Below, one piece after another: positions 31,074 to 38,872 of a stretch of 41,650 nt of DNA (positions are counted from its first letter, which is position 1; each line of letters opens with the position of its first letter). The notes beneath the pieces are model-generated. The model did no database searches. It saw only the letters and a list, made by a program, of their open reading frames with translations, and was not told the origin of the DNA. The stretch is from Acidobacteriota bacterium (GTDB taxonomy: Bacteria > Acidobacteriota > Blastocatellia > Pyrinomonadales > Pyrinomonadaceae): positions 1-41,650 of the forward strand of contig JAFDVJ010000074.1 in the NCBI GenBank assembly GCA_018269075.1, read 5' to 3'. Position numbers and translations under genes: made by a program.

Positions 31074-31682
31074 TCACAGCGCCTGATTGATCGAATTTAA
31101 CGATTTTACGAGCATTATTGTCCCGTAGTTTTTGTTTTTCATAGTATCGGTATTGGTAATGTAGCCGATGGTCGCCGTGCATCCGGCATCGGGTGTTCCG
31201 ATTATTCCGCCCGAATAAAACACCATTGCCCGGCAGGACGCGAGGACCGCCAGCGGGGCTAAGGGAAAGCCGACTCCCGAGGCCGCCAGAAAAAATCCCT
31301 TGACGATTCCCATCCCGACGCCGATCAGAATCACCGAAACGCTTCCTCCGGGCAAGATATGGGCGGAGGCGCTGTAAATCAGACAGGCTCCCTGCATATC
31401 GTCGAGAGTCAGATTCCCCTTGATCAGCGGATTGCCGTAAACAACCCCTGAACTATAGATGTCCTTGGTCGCGAATTCCAGACTGGCTGAAGCCAGTCCG
31501 ACACAGATTCCGGCAGATGCGTAGTTGAATTCATACGGATTGTCAGGCGCGCTCAGGGGCGCGAGATAAATGCTGCCGGCTCCTGCCGAAAAGCCGTTAG
31601 ACTTTATTGCCAGACTGAGATTGAGGCCGCGCGATGTGACGAACTGCCAGCCGGTGTCGAACAGATATGGTTTTTTACTCAT
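31074..31682 (-). CDS. Unknown Gly/Ser-rich protein with strong ribosome binding site
   Basis: A 202-residue protein, MSKKPYLFDTGWQFVTSRGL..., that I do not recognise. It is rich in Gly, Ala, Ser and Ile, has no signal peptide and no charged clusters. The middle has a long hydrophobic stretch (SVSVILIGVGMGIVKGFFLA, then ASGVGFPLAPLAVLASC) that could form one or two membrane helices, and short repeats of SGVxxGxPxI type. The AGGAGG site 7 nt before the ATG is the best Shine-Dalgarno in the window. Its base composition is less GC-rich than its neighbours, suggesting recent acquisition. It is divergent from a winged-helix/TPR regulator, with only 79 bp between, so it may be that regulator's target. 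Confidence 0.72.
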   Translation of the reverse strand: MSKKPYLFDTGWQFVTSRGLNLSLAIKSNGFSAGAGSIYLAPLSAPDNPYEFNYASAGICVGLASASLEFATKDIYSSGVVYGNPLIKGNLTLDDMQGACLIYSASAHILPGGSVSVILIGVGMGIVKGFFLAASGVGFPLAPLAVLASCRAMVFYSGGIIGTPDAGCTATIGYITNTDTMKNKNYGTIMLVKSLNSINQAL

Positions 31683-31761
31683 TGTTTGTCCTCCTGAAAA
31701 AAATTATCCCCGAGAAAGCTGAAAAAGATTTCGGATGTTAATTTCTTCTTTTTGAGGTAAA

Positions 31762-33708
31762 ATGTCCTCAAATCGCGGCTCAAATTTTCTAAAATATTCT
31801 AAAACGATGCGCGAAAGTGAACCGGGCGGCCAATATATTTTCGATGATTTCCGGCTCGACACCGCGAAAAGACTGCTTTTTCGCGGTGCCGGCGAAGAGC
31901 CGATTTCGCTGACCCGGAAGGCTTTCGATGTTTTACAAATACTGGTCGAAAATCACGGAAAGATCGTTTTCAAGGAAGATTTGATGGCGCGGGTCTGGGC
32001 CGACAGTTTTGTCGAGGAGTCGAACCTGACCCAAACGATTTCGGTACTGCGAAAAAAGCTCGGCGAAAATCCGAATCAGCATCGGTTTATCGTCACCGAG
32101 AGCGGCAAGGGATATCGTTTTGTCGCCCGGGTCGGGAAATCCGAGGAAGACCCGTTAATTTCGATCGCCGAAAAAAACGGGACCGAGGCCGGAGTCTCCG
32201 AAAACGGGCAAAAAAAACGGCGGATTCTGATTTTTTCACTCGTTTTGCTGGCGGCGATTTCGCTGGGCGGCGCGGCCTTTTTTCTTCGAAATGACGGCGA
32301 ACCCGCGGCGGCCCGGCCTTCGTCGGCAAAGGAAGTCAAAACGATCGCGGTTTTGCCGTTTCGCAATTTCGAGCCGAATCCCGACGACAAACTGCTCGGG
32401 ATCGGAATGGCCGATGCCGTCATCAACAAATTGAGCCGTCTCAAAAGCCTCGTCGTACGGCAGACCGATACGGTCGTTCGTTACGCGGACGCCGCGCCGG
32501 AAGCCGTAACGGTCGGCAAAGAGATCAACGTCGACGCGGTTCTGGAGGGCAACATTCAAAAGGCCGGCGGGCGGATCAGGGTTTCGGTCAGACTTTTCCG
32601 GGTCAGCGACGGCGCGCTGCTTTGGGCCGATAGTTTCGACGAGTCGGAAAAAGACATTTTCGCCCTGCAGGATTCAATCTCCGAAAAAGTCGCCCGATCG
32701 CTGTCGCTGGAGTTAAATGCCGATGAGCGGGAACAGGTCAGACGCCGTTACACGGAAAACCTCGAGGCCTATCATCTTTACACCAAGGGACGCTTTTTCT
32801 GGAACAGCCGGAGCAGTGACGATTTGCGAAAGAGCATCGCGTACTACGAACAGGCGATTGCGAAGGATGAAAATTACGCGCTGGCGTATTCCGGGTTGGC
32901 GGAGACCTACGTTCTGCTGCACACGTTCAGCCAATCGCAGGACCGGGAAGCATTTCCGAAAGCGAAGCGGGCGGCCGAAAAGGCGCTCAGCCTCGACGAG
33001 AATCTGGTCGAAGCGCGAACCGCACTCGCTTTGTATAAAGAGCAGTTCGAATGGGATTGGCCCGGAGCCGAAACCGAGTTCAGGCGGGCGATCGCCTCGA
33101 ATCCGCATTACCCGACGGCGCATCAATGGTTCGGCGAATTCCTCGCCTTTTTCGGGCGCACCGAGGAAAGTATCGCCGAAATGGAAAAAGCCGTCGAACT
33201 CGATCCGCTTTCGCTTTCGACAAATACCGCGCGGGCTTTTCCCTATCTGGCTTCACGGGATTACGACCGGGCCATCGAAAAAGTAAGAACCGCCCTCGAA
33301 ATGGACAGAAATTTCCCGCTCGCCCTATATTATCTGGGCCGGAGTCTGGACGGCCGGGGCGATTACAAAAATGCGATCGTCGAGTACCGGAAAGCCGTCG
33401 ATTCCTCGGGCCGCAGCTCCTATTTTATTTCCGCGATGATCCGCGCCCTGATCAAAAACGATCAAGTCAGCGAAGCGAAAACCGCGTTTGCGGAAATCGA
33501 GCAGCTCGCCCGCAAGCAGCAGGTTTCAAAATACGTTCTGGCCCGGAGCCTGATCGCGCTCGGCGAGAGGGAAAGGGCCCTCGCCGAGCTTGAAAAAGCA
33601 TTGGACGAACACGACTCGCTGATGATCGTGCTGACGATCGATCAGGGTTTTGACGACGTCCGCAATGACTCGCGGTTTCGGGAAATTCTCAAAAAGATGC
33701 GGCTCTGA
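31762..33708 (+). CDS. Membrane-bound winged-helix regulator with TPR domain (CadC/ToxR-like)
   Basis: A 648-residue protein. Residues ~25-125 are an OmpR/PhoB-type winged helix ([15 protein letters not shown]...[19 protein letters not shown]...[20 protein letters not shown]...[10 protein letters not shown]). A single membrane helix follows ([20 protein letters not shown], ~155-175), then a TolB/FlgO-like domain ([20 protein letters not shown]...[11 protein letters not shown]), and several TPR units to the C-terminus. This layout is common in Acidobacteriota. The signal is unknown. The ATG at 31762 has a close GAGG site; an alternative ATG is at 31807. It is divergent from the unknown gene at 31074-31682. 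Confidence 0.9.
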   Translation: MSSNRGSNFLKYSKTMRESEPGGQYIFDDFRLDTAKRLLFRGAGEEPISLTRKAFDVLQILVENHGKIVFKEDLMARVWADSFVEESNLTQTISVLRKKLGENPNQHRFIVTESGKGYRFVARVGKSEEDPLISIAEKNGTEAGVSENGQKKRRILIFSLVLLAAISLGGAAFFLRNDGEPAAARPSSAKEVKTIAVLPFRNFEPNPDDKLLGIGMADAVINKLSRLKSLVVRQTDTVVRYADAAPEAVTVGKEINVDAVLEGNIQKAGGRIRVSVRLFRVSDGALLWADSFDESEKDIFALQDSISEKVARSLSLELNADEREQVRRRYTENLEAYHLYTKGRFFWNSRSSDDLRKSIAYYEQAIAKDENYALAYSGLAETYVLLHTFSQSQDREAFPKAKRAAEKALSLDENLVEARTALALYKEQFEWDWPGAETEFRRAIASNPHYPTAHQWFGEFLAFFGRTEESIAEMEKAVELDPLSLSTNTARAFPYLASRDYDRAIEKVRTALEMDRNFPLALYYLGRSLDGRGDYKNAIVEYRKAVDSSGRSSYFISAMIRALIKNDQVSEAKTAFAEIEQLARKQQVSKYVLARSLIALGERERALAELEKALDEHDSLMIVLTIDQGFDDVRNDSRFREILKKMRL

Positions 33709-33711
33709 AAA

Positions 33712-34797
33712 TTATCCGGCCCGCGAGACGATCTGGAGCTCGGGCTTCATCGCTTCGATCGAGACCTGCCGGGCGACCTCTTCGGCGACCTTGCGAAACG
33801 CTTTGGCCTGCGGCGAATCCGGTTCGGCGATCACGACCGGGACGCCGGCGTCGCCCGATTCGCGGACTTCGAGGCCGAGCGGGACTTCGCCGAGGAACGG
33901 CACGTTGTATTCGGCGGCGAGCCGGCTTCCGCCGCCCTCGCCGAAGATGTGATAGCGTTTTTCGGGCATATCGGGCGGCACGAAATACGACATATTCTCG
34001 ATCACGCCGAGCGTCGGGACGGCGACCGTCTCGAACATCTTGAGCGCGCGGCGGACGTCGGCGATCGAAACGGTCTGCGGCGTCGTCACGAGCACCGCGC
34101 CCTGGACCGGCACCAATTGCGCGAGACTGAGCTGGACGTCGCCGGTTCCGGGCGGCATATCGACGATCAGGTAATCCAGTTTGCCCCAGTTGACGTCGGT
34201 CAGAAACTGGCGGACGATGCCGTGGAGCATCGGGCCGCGGAGGATCATCGGCTTGTCGGCCGGCGCGAGGACGGCCATCGAGATCATCCGGACGCCGTGG
34301 GCTTCGAGCGGGGTGATCTGGCCGTTGAAGGCGCTCGGCTGCTGGTCGGCGAGACCGAGCATCAGCGGGACGTTCGGGCCGTAGACGTCGGCGTCCATCA
34401 AACCGACCTTCGCGCCGTCGAGCGCGAGCGAGACGGCGAGGTTGACGGCGACCGTCGATTTGCCGACGCCGCCCTTGCCGCTCGAGACGGCGATGATGTT
34501 CTTGACGTTCGGGAGCGCCATATTGCCGGAAATGCCGCGGCCCTTCGGAACCTCGGCGTCCATCACGACCCTGACGCTGCGGACGCCGTCGAGCGCGCCG
34601 ACGAGCTGCCGCGCCTCGGTTTCGAAGGCTTCCTTGACGGGACACGCCGGCGTCGTCAGGACGATCCGGAACGAGACGTCGCCGCCGTCGATCGTCAGAT
34701 CCTTGACGAACCCGAGCGTGACGATGTCCTTCCGCAGATCGGGATCGACGATGTGTTTGAGCTGGTCTAAAACCGCTTGTTCGGTAACTTGATTCAT
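33712..34797 (-). CDS. mrp: Mrp/NBP35 family iron-sulfur carrier ATPase
   Basis: A 361-residue P-loop ATPase involved in Fe-S cluster transfer. The N-terminal MIP18 (DUF59) domain has HIVDPDLRKDIVTLGFVKDL and TTPACPVKE; the deviant Walker A GKGGVGKST is at 107-115; DADVYGPNVPLMLGL, DYLIVDMPPGTGD and VTTPQTVSIADVRRA are typical. The CxxC that binds the bridging cluster in most bacterial Mrp proteins is absent: after GVIENMSYFV the sequence continues PPDMPEKRYHIFGEGGG. Members without CxxC are known in Bacteroidota, so it may hold its cluster differently. It converges on the upstream regulator with a gap of 3 nt. Confidence 0.94.
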   Translation of the reverse strand: MNQVTEQAVLDQLKHIVDPDLRKDIVTLGFVKDLTIDGGDVSFRIVLTTPACPVKEAFETEARQLVGALDGVRSVRVVMDAEVPKGRGISGNMALPNVKNIIAVSSGKGGVGKSTVAVNLAVSLALDGAKVGLMDADVYGPNVPLMLGLADQQPSAFNGQITPLEAHGVRMISMAVLAPADKPMILRGPMLHGIVRQFLTDVNWGKLDYLIVDMPPGTGDVQLSLAQLVPVQGAVLVTTPQTVSIADVRRALKMFETVAVPTLGVIENMSYFVPPDMPEKRYHIFGEGGGSRLAAEYNVPFLGEVPLGLEVRESGDAGVPVVIAEPDSPQAKAFRKVAEEVARQVSIEAMKPELQIVSRAG

Positions 34798-34854
34798 AGT
34801 TGTCTAAAAAAACGCGTTTGAATTAAACTTTAATTCTACAAAAAATATCGCGCA

Positions 34855-35466
34855 ATGGACAAAACCGGGGACGCAAAGCGGAAGGAATTTTTAAAATTGG
34901 CCGAAAAAGCGGCCGGCTGCCGGCTCTGCCCGGCGATGGAGGACCGGACGGCCGTCCTCAGCGAGCTCAACGGCAGTCTCGGCCCGCGGGTCTTCTTCGT
35001 CGCCGAAGCGCCCGGCCGGCAGGGCGCGGACCGGACGCGGCGGCCTTTCTGGGGCGACAAATCGGGGCAGAATTTTCAACAGATGCTCGATTCGATCGGG
35101 CTCCGGCGCGAGGAAATCTTCATCACCAACACCGTTTTGTGCAGCCCGCGGAGCGAGACCGGCGCGAACCGCAAGCCGTCGAACAAAGAGATCAAAACCT
35201 GCGCCGGTTTTCTGGCCGCAACGATCGCGCTGATCGACCCGAAAATAATCGTCACTTTGGGAACCGTCGCGCTTGAAGCGTTGAAATCGATTGAGTATCA
35301 TCAAATTACATTGAAGCTCGGCGTCGGCCGAATTTACCGGTGGAACGGGCGTTTTCTCATCCCGCTTTACCACCCGAGCCCGCAGACGATCGCCTCGCAC
35401 CGGCGTCTTCCCGAACAGCTCGCGGATTTCCGGGCGGTCGCCGAAGCAATGGAAAAAGGGTTATGA
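34855..35466 (+). CDS. Uracil-DNA glycosylase superfamily protein with Fe-S cysteines
   Basis: A 203-residue protein of the family 4/5-like UDG group. Four cysteines (Cys22, Cys25, Cys96, Cys116) have the spacing of the 4Fe-4S ligands of thermophilic UDG-a. VFFVAEAPGRQGADRTRRPF is motif 1, but lacks the Glu-Asp of GEAPGxxED, and FITNTVLCSPR is the usual central strand. LYHPSPQT, with His172, is the DNA-minor-groove motif. The altered motif 1 means uracil removal is likely but not assured; other damaged bases are possible. It is the first of four tightly packed genes (stop overlaps the next ATG). Confidence 0.85.
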   Translation: MDKTGDAKRKEFLKLAEKAAGCRLCPAMEDRTAVLSELNGSLGPRVFFVAEAPGRQGADRTRRPFWGDKSGQNFQQMLDSIGLRREEIFITNTVLCSPRSETGANRKPSNKEIKTCAGFLAATIALIDPKIIVTLGTVALEALKSIEYHQITLKLGVGRIYRWNGRFLIPLYHPSPQTIASHRRLPEQLADFRAVAEAMEKGL

Positions 35467-35954
35467 AGCTTTATCTATTACTGATACTCACGCTTCTGGC
35501 GGCGGCCGCGGCGCCGGCGCAGAAAAAAACGTTCATCGGCTACAAACACAAGGGCGTCGTCGTCGGCGAAACGCTGCCGAACGGCGTCAAGGATCTCGGC
35601 GGCGGGCTGCTCTCGAACGAAAACTACGGCGTTTCGCGCTTTTCGAAGGGCGGCAAGTTTTATCTCTGGCTCGAAAAGATCAGCGGCCGCGACACGAAGG
35701 GCGTCCCCGACTGGATCGTCAAGGACGTTCTCGAATTCGACACCCTCGGAAGAAATCAGGAATTTCTTTTTTCATACAGCTCGGTCTGCACGATCGACGG
35801 CGCGGCCAATCTCGACACCATCGTGCTCGCCGAATTCCGCCCCAAGAAAAAGACTTACAAGGTCCTCAAGGCCTGGAAAGCCAATATCAAAAGGGAAAAA
35901 TTCGAAAAACTCTCGACGGACGGCATCCGTTGCCGGTCCGAAAAATCGTCATAG
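35463..35954 (+). CDS. Secreted protein of unknown function
   Basis: A 163-residue protein with a signal peptide (MKLYLLLILTLLAAAAAPAQ). The mature part, KKTFIGYKHKGVVVGETLPN through the SSVCTIDGAANLDTIVLAEF strand, looks beta-rich, with a Lys-rich C-terminus and two cysteines that could form a disulfide. No family is recognised. The ATG overlaps the stop of the UDG-like gene (ATGA), and the next gene starts 3 nt after its stop. The longer open frame upstream overlaps the UDG-like gene and is not real. Confidence 0.75.
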   Translation: MKLYLLLILTLLAAAAAPAQKKTFIGYKHKGVVVGETLPNGVKDLGGGLLSNENYGVSRFSKGGKFYLWLEKISGRDTKGVPDWIVKDVLEFDTLGRNQEFLFSYSSVCTIDGAANLDTIVLAEFRPKKKTYKVLKAWKANIKREKFEKLSTDGIRCRSEKSS

Positions 35955-35957
35955 ATT

Positions 35958-36326
35958 ATGAAAGACATCACATTTTACTGGCTTCCGAACTGCTCAACGT
36001 GTCGGAAGGCCAAAAGCTATATCGAACGACACGGCATCCGCAATTTTCCGCTTCGCGACATCAAGGACGAACCGCTGACCCGCGAAGAGATCGTCGAGCT
36101 GACCAAAATGCTCGGCGGGGCCGAAGGACTTTTTTCGCGGCGGGCGGTCCGCTACCGCGAATTGAAGCTGAACGAGCGCGAGCTTTCCGACGCCGAGATG
36201 CTCGATCTGATGGTCGAGGATTATACTTTTTTGAAAAGACCGGTGCTGGTGATCGACGGCCGGGCGATCGCCGGCTATTTCGAGAAGTTCTGGAGCCAGT
36301 TTCTGGAAGAGAATTATTATCAATGA
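35958..36326 (+). CDS. ArsC/Spx-family thioredoxin-fold protein
   Basis: A 122-residue protein, MKDITFYWLPNCSTCRKAKS, with a CxxC (Cys12, Cys15) at the start of the first helix, then RNFPLRDIKDEPLTREEIVE, FSRRAVRYREL and FLKRPVLVIDGRAIAGY. This is the ArsC/Spx/YffB fold with the conserved KRP near the end. The Arg set of true arsenate reductase is not complete, and the CxxC resembles Spx and YffB; a thiol-redox role is more likely than arsenate reduction. Its stop overlaps the ygfZ ATG by 4 nt, so the two are translationally coupled. Confidence 0.87.
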   Translation: MKDITFYWLPNCSTCRKAKSYIERHGIRNFPLRDIKDEPLTREEIVELTKMLGGAEGLFSRRAVRYRELKLNERELSDAEMLDLMVEDYTFLKRPVLVIDGRAIAGYFEKFWSQFLEENYYQ

Positions 36327-37333
36327 ACGCCAATGATCTGAAGCTTTACGAAAAGATTCACGAAGGAACAAAATGGTTTTACCCGCAGGAGCGCGGGCTG
36401 ATCGCGGTTTGGGGCCGCGAAGCCGTCCAGTTTCTGAACGGTCTCGTCACCAACGACGTCGCCAAAATCGAAGACGGCGCGACGCTGCTCGCCGCGTTTC
36501 CGAACGCGCAGGGCCGGCTGCTCGCGGTCGTCCGCGTCCGGCGCGCGGGCGACGAATTCCTGTTCGAAACCGAAGGCGCGACCCGCGACAAGGTCTTTCA
36601 GAACCTGTTCCGGTTCACCTTCGCCGGCGATTTCTTCGTCGAGGACCGATCGGAGAATTATCAATACTATTCGATTTCGGATTTCGGATTTCGGATTTCG
36701 GATTTCGAGGGGATCGGCTTTTCGGATTTGCGGCGCGGCGCCGGCGTCTTCGTGCCGGTTGACAGGGCGGCGGATTTTCGCGGCTTCGCGGAAGCTGAAG
36801 GTTTTGCGGAGATTCCCGATGAAGTTTTCGAAACGCTGCGGATCGAGCGGGGAATTCCGCTTTACGGCGTCGATATGGACGAGACGACGATCGTCCCCGA
36901 ACTCGGGCTCGACGATTTGATCAGCTACACCAAAGGCTGCTACATCGGGCAGGAAATCATCGCCCGCATCCATTTCCGGGGCCACGTCGCCAAACGGCTG
37001 ACCGGTCTGATCATGTCGGATTCGGCGACCGCAGCCGGCCCGGATCTGTCAGTACCGGCAGCGGTCGCAGCCGGGCCGTCCCTGTCAGTACCGGGAGCGC
37101 CGGCGACCGGCCCGGATCTGTCAGTACCGGGAGCGACAGCGACCGGATCCGGCGCCGAGCTCAAGTCCGCCGACGGAAAAAACGCCGGCCGGATTACATC
37201 GCGCACGTTCTCGCCGAAGCTCCAAAAGACGCTCGCGCTCGCCTACGTCCGGTACGACTATCTCGCCGAAGGCACGGAGTTGACGGTCAACGACTCGCCG
37301 GCGACGGTCAAAGATCTTCCGTTTACCGGCTGA
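36323..37333 (+). CDS. ygfZ: Folate-binding YgfZ-like protein with two repeat insertions
   Basis: A 336-residue tetrahydrofolate-binding protein that helps repair or assembly of certain Fe-S enzymes. GLIAVWGREAVQFLNGLVTN is the GcvT-like N-terminus, and the YgfZ signature TKGCYIGQE is intact, with Cys206. Two segments are foreign to the family: residues ~117-130 (SISDFGFRISDFEG), encoded by a GGATTTC heptamer array (36672-36709), and residues 237-275, three 12-residue units of the type GPDLSVPGAxATG, encoded by 36-bp repeats (37031-37147). Both keep the frame, and both probably lie in surface loops. The start overlaps the ArsC-like stop. Confidence 0.92.
   Translation: MNANDLKLYEKIHEGTKWFYPQERGLIAVWGREAVQFLNGLVTNDVAKIEDGATLLAAFPNAQGRLLAVVRVRRAGDEFLFETEGATRDKVFQNLFRFTFAGDFFVEDRSENYQYYSISDFGFRISDFEGIGFSDLRRGAGVFVPVDRAADFRGFAEAEGFAEIPDEVFETLRIERGIPLYGVDMDETTIVPELGLDDLISYTKGCYIGQEIIARIHFRGHVAKRLTGLIMSDSATAAGPDLSVPAAVAAGPSLSVPGAPATGPDLSVPGATATGSGAELKSADGKNAGRITSRTFSPKLQKTLALAYVRYDYLAEGTELTVNDSPATVKDLPFTG
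36672..36709 (+). repeat. GGATTTC heptamer array inside ygfZ
   Basis: Five to six units of CGGATTT/GGATTTC in a row, the same heptamer as in the arrays near the MerR gene. It is read as SISDFGFRISDF and causes no stop or frameshift. Confidence 0.92.
37031..37147 (+). repeat. 36-bp tandem repeat inside ygfZ
   Basis: Three in-frame 36-bp units (37031, 37067, 37103), each with the core CTGTCAGTACCGG, plus a partial fourth. The translated unit is 12 residues long. The core looks like a dispersed repeat that entered a coding region. Confidence 0.9.
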
Positions 37334-37467
37334 AATATTTCCTGTTTCTGGTGTTTTGACGCAGAACCGTTCGGCACGTGCTCAAAAGCGCTTTAACTAA
37401 TTTTTGAGACAAAACGCCGCGAAATTTGCCGGTCAATAAAACGACCGGCCGCCGAGCGGTTGGTTTT

Positions 37468-37681
37468 GATCCACGAAACACACTAAAAACACTAAAAAGA
37501 CACGAAAGATATTTTGTACTGCATTTTTTAAGTTTGGTAACAATGTGGTCTTTGGTCTTTGACCTTTGATCTTTGAGAATGAAGCCAAAATCAAAGATCA
37601 AAGACCAAAGACCTAAAGTTCGAATTTGGTAATATTTAAAAACCAAAGTAATCAGTGTTTTTGGTGTTTTTGATGGATCAA
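37468..37681. repeat. Nested inverted repeat: AAAACACT arrays around CAAAGAT element, copy 3
   Basis: The inner part, 37517-37657, is a third CAAAGAT element with the same flanks (TTTTTTAAGTTTGGTAACAA on the left, CGAATTTGGTAA...AAAAACCAAAGTA on the right) and arms of GGTCTTTG/GATCAAAG units. Around it lies a second pair: GATCCACGAAACACACTAAA (37468-37487, continuing AACACTAAAAA) and, inverted, AGTGTTTTTGGTGTTTTTGA then TGGATC (37654-37680). Confidence 0.88.
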
Positions 37682-37786
37682 AAAAACGTTCGCCGGGCTG
37701 ACGATTCGGATTTAATCGAAAACGCGATTCACAAACCACTCGCCGTCCCGGTCGATTACCGTGCCGGTTATTGCGATAAGGTAATC

Positions 37787-37950
37787 TGAGTCCGGAGGCC
37801 GAGACTGTTGTCTGAAGTCTGAAGTCATTCGGCGGCTGTTTCGATTTCGTCATTCGCGCGGATTTTATCGATAAAATCTTTGCCTGAAACCGAAAGCCCG
37901 CGAAATCGAAAACCGACTTAAGACTCAAGACTTAAGACTCAGGACTCAGA
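37787..37950. repeat. GACTTAA heptamer palindrome, copy 2
   Basis: Left arm 37787-37826 (TGTCTGA, AGTCTGA, AGTCATT units) and right arm 37914-37950 (GACTTAA, GACTCAA, GACTTAA, GACTCAG, GACTCAG). Between them a further weak pair, TTTCGATTTCG (37837 on) with CGCGAAATCGAAAA, can form. The whole interval 37334-38084 has no gene and is made up mainly of these nested palindromes. Confidence 0.88.
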
Positions 37951-38084
37951 TTAAGTTACGTCACGACCGATGCGTTTTCAGCGTGAACTCCGATAAGTTA
38001 AACCCAACTCAAAAAATCAGGGGCCGGCGATTTTAATCGGAATTGCGGAAACAACCCGCCGTGATGGGTTATAATGGACGATAA

Positions 38085-38369
38085 ATGAACGTATCACAAA
38101 TCAACGCCAACGATCTCGACATCGATTTCCCGAACGCCAAACTGGCGTACACGATCATTCAATCTCTGCTGGCGAGCAACGAGGCCCTGAGCGACCTGCT
38201 CGTCGTGATGGCGCACGCGCTCGACGAGGACACGATCAAAGCCCTGACGGCGACCAGCGAATGGCAGCACTACATCGAGGCCAAACGCGAGCTCGAAACG
38301 ACGCACCAACAGATCGAAAAATTCACCGAAGAATTAAAAAAACTCGAAAAATCAATGCCGTCGTCGTAA
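38085..38369 (+). CDS. Small helical protein of unknown function
   Basis: A 94-residue protein, MNVSQINANDLDIDFPNAKL, with two or three helices (AYTIIQSLLASNEALSDLLV; TSEWQHYIEAKRELETTHQQ; IEKFTEELKKLEKS). The last is a likely coiled coil. There is no signal peptide or known motif. A TATAAT (38070-38075) ends 9 nt before the ATG, so the transcript would have almost no leader; this may be a leaderless gene. It stands alone between two repeat-rich regions. Confidence 0.68.
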   Translation: MNVSQINANDLDIDFPNAKLAYTIIQSLLASNEALSDLLVVMAHALDEDTIKALTATSEWQHYIEAKRELETTHQQIEKFTEELKKLEKSMPSS

Positions 38370-38456
38370 CGGCATTGCGTTAGATGATGCGCTGATTGCT
38401 GATGAAAACGTATCGAACGGATGCGTCGGAGGCCCGTTTTCCGAAGACGCGAAAGC

Positions 38457-38595
38457 GGACTGGAGCGCAACCGTCCCGGTTGCTATGAGCGCGACAGCGC
38501 GAACAAACGCCGCGCTTTCTGCGATGTTTTAAGCCGTTGAAGCGTTTGACACCGCTGGCGCGGCGTTGGCAACCGGGACGGTTGCGCTCCAGTCC
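38457..38595. repeat. REPIN-like element, copy 2
   Basis: Perfect 27-bp inverted repeats at 38457-38483 and 38569-38595 (GGACTGGAGCGCAACCGTCC...). Each arm has a GGAGCGC head and its own hairpin (GCAACCG-TCC-CGGTTGC). The core at 38538-38569 (TGAAGCGTTTGACACCGCTG and onward) matches the core of the element at 3.9 kb, inverted, at all but 3 positions and one indel. The remaining gap up to 38872 shows no gene. Confidence 0.85.
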
Positions 38596-38872
38596 GCCGC
38601 CGCGTCCCGAAAAGGGATTTTATCACCGATCACCGGACAATCTCCGGCGGGCGAACCGATCGACTTGTCTTCGATATCGTTCGAACGTTTTTGATCCGCC
38701 GTCCCTCCGCGCTTCGCTCGTATCTTGGTGTAAATCCGCCGATTGCGGTAAAATAAGCGAAAGATTCGATGGGTCGGGGAATTATCGAAACGGGCGGTGG
38801 ACGGCCTTCGGTCTTTGTCGAAAGATCGTTTCATTGAACTAAATTATCATTCATAACCGTAAAAAAAATCAG

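Noticed and set aside
38529..38834. Minus-strand open frame next to the REPIN-like element
   Set aside because: Its first part overlaps the inverted repeat and it has no protein-like features; it seems to be chance.
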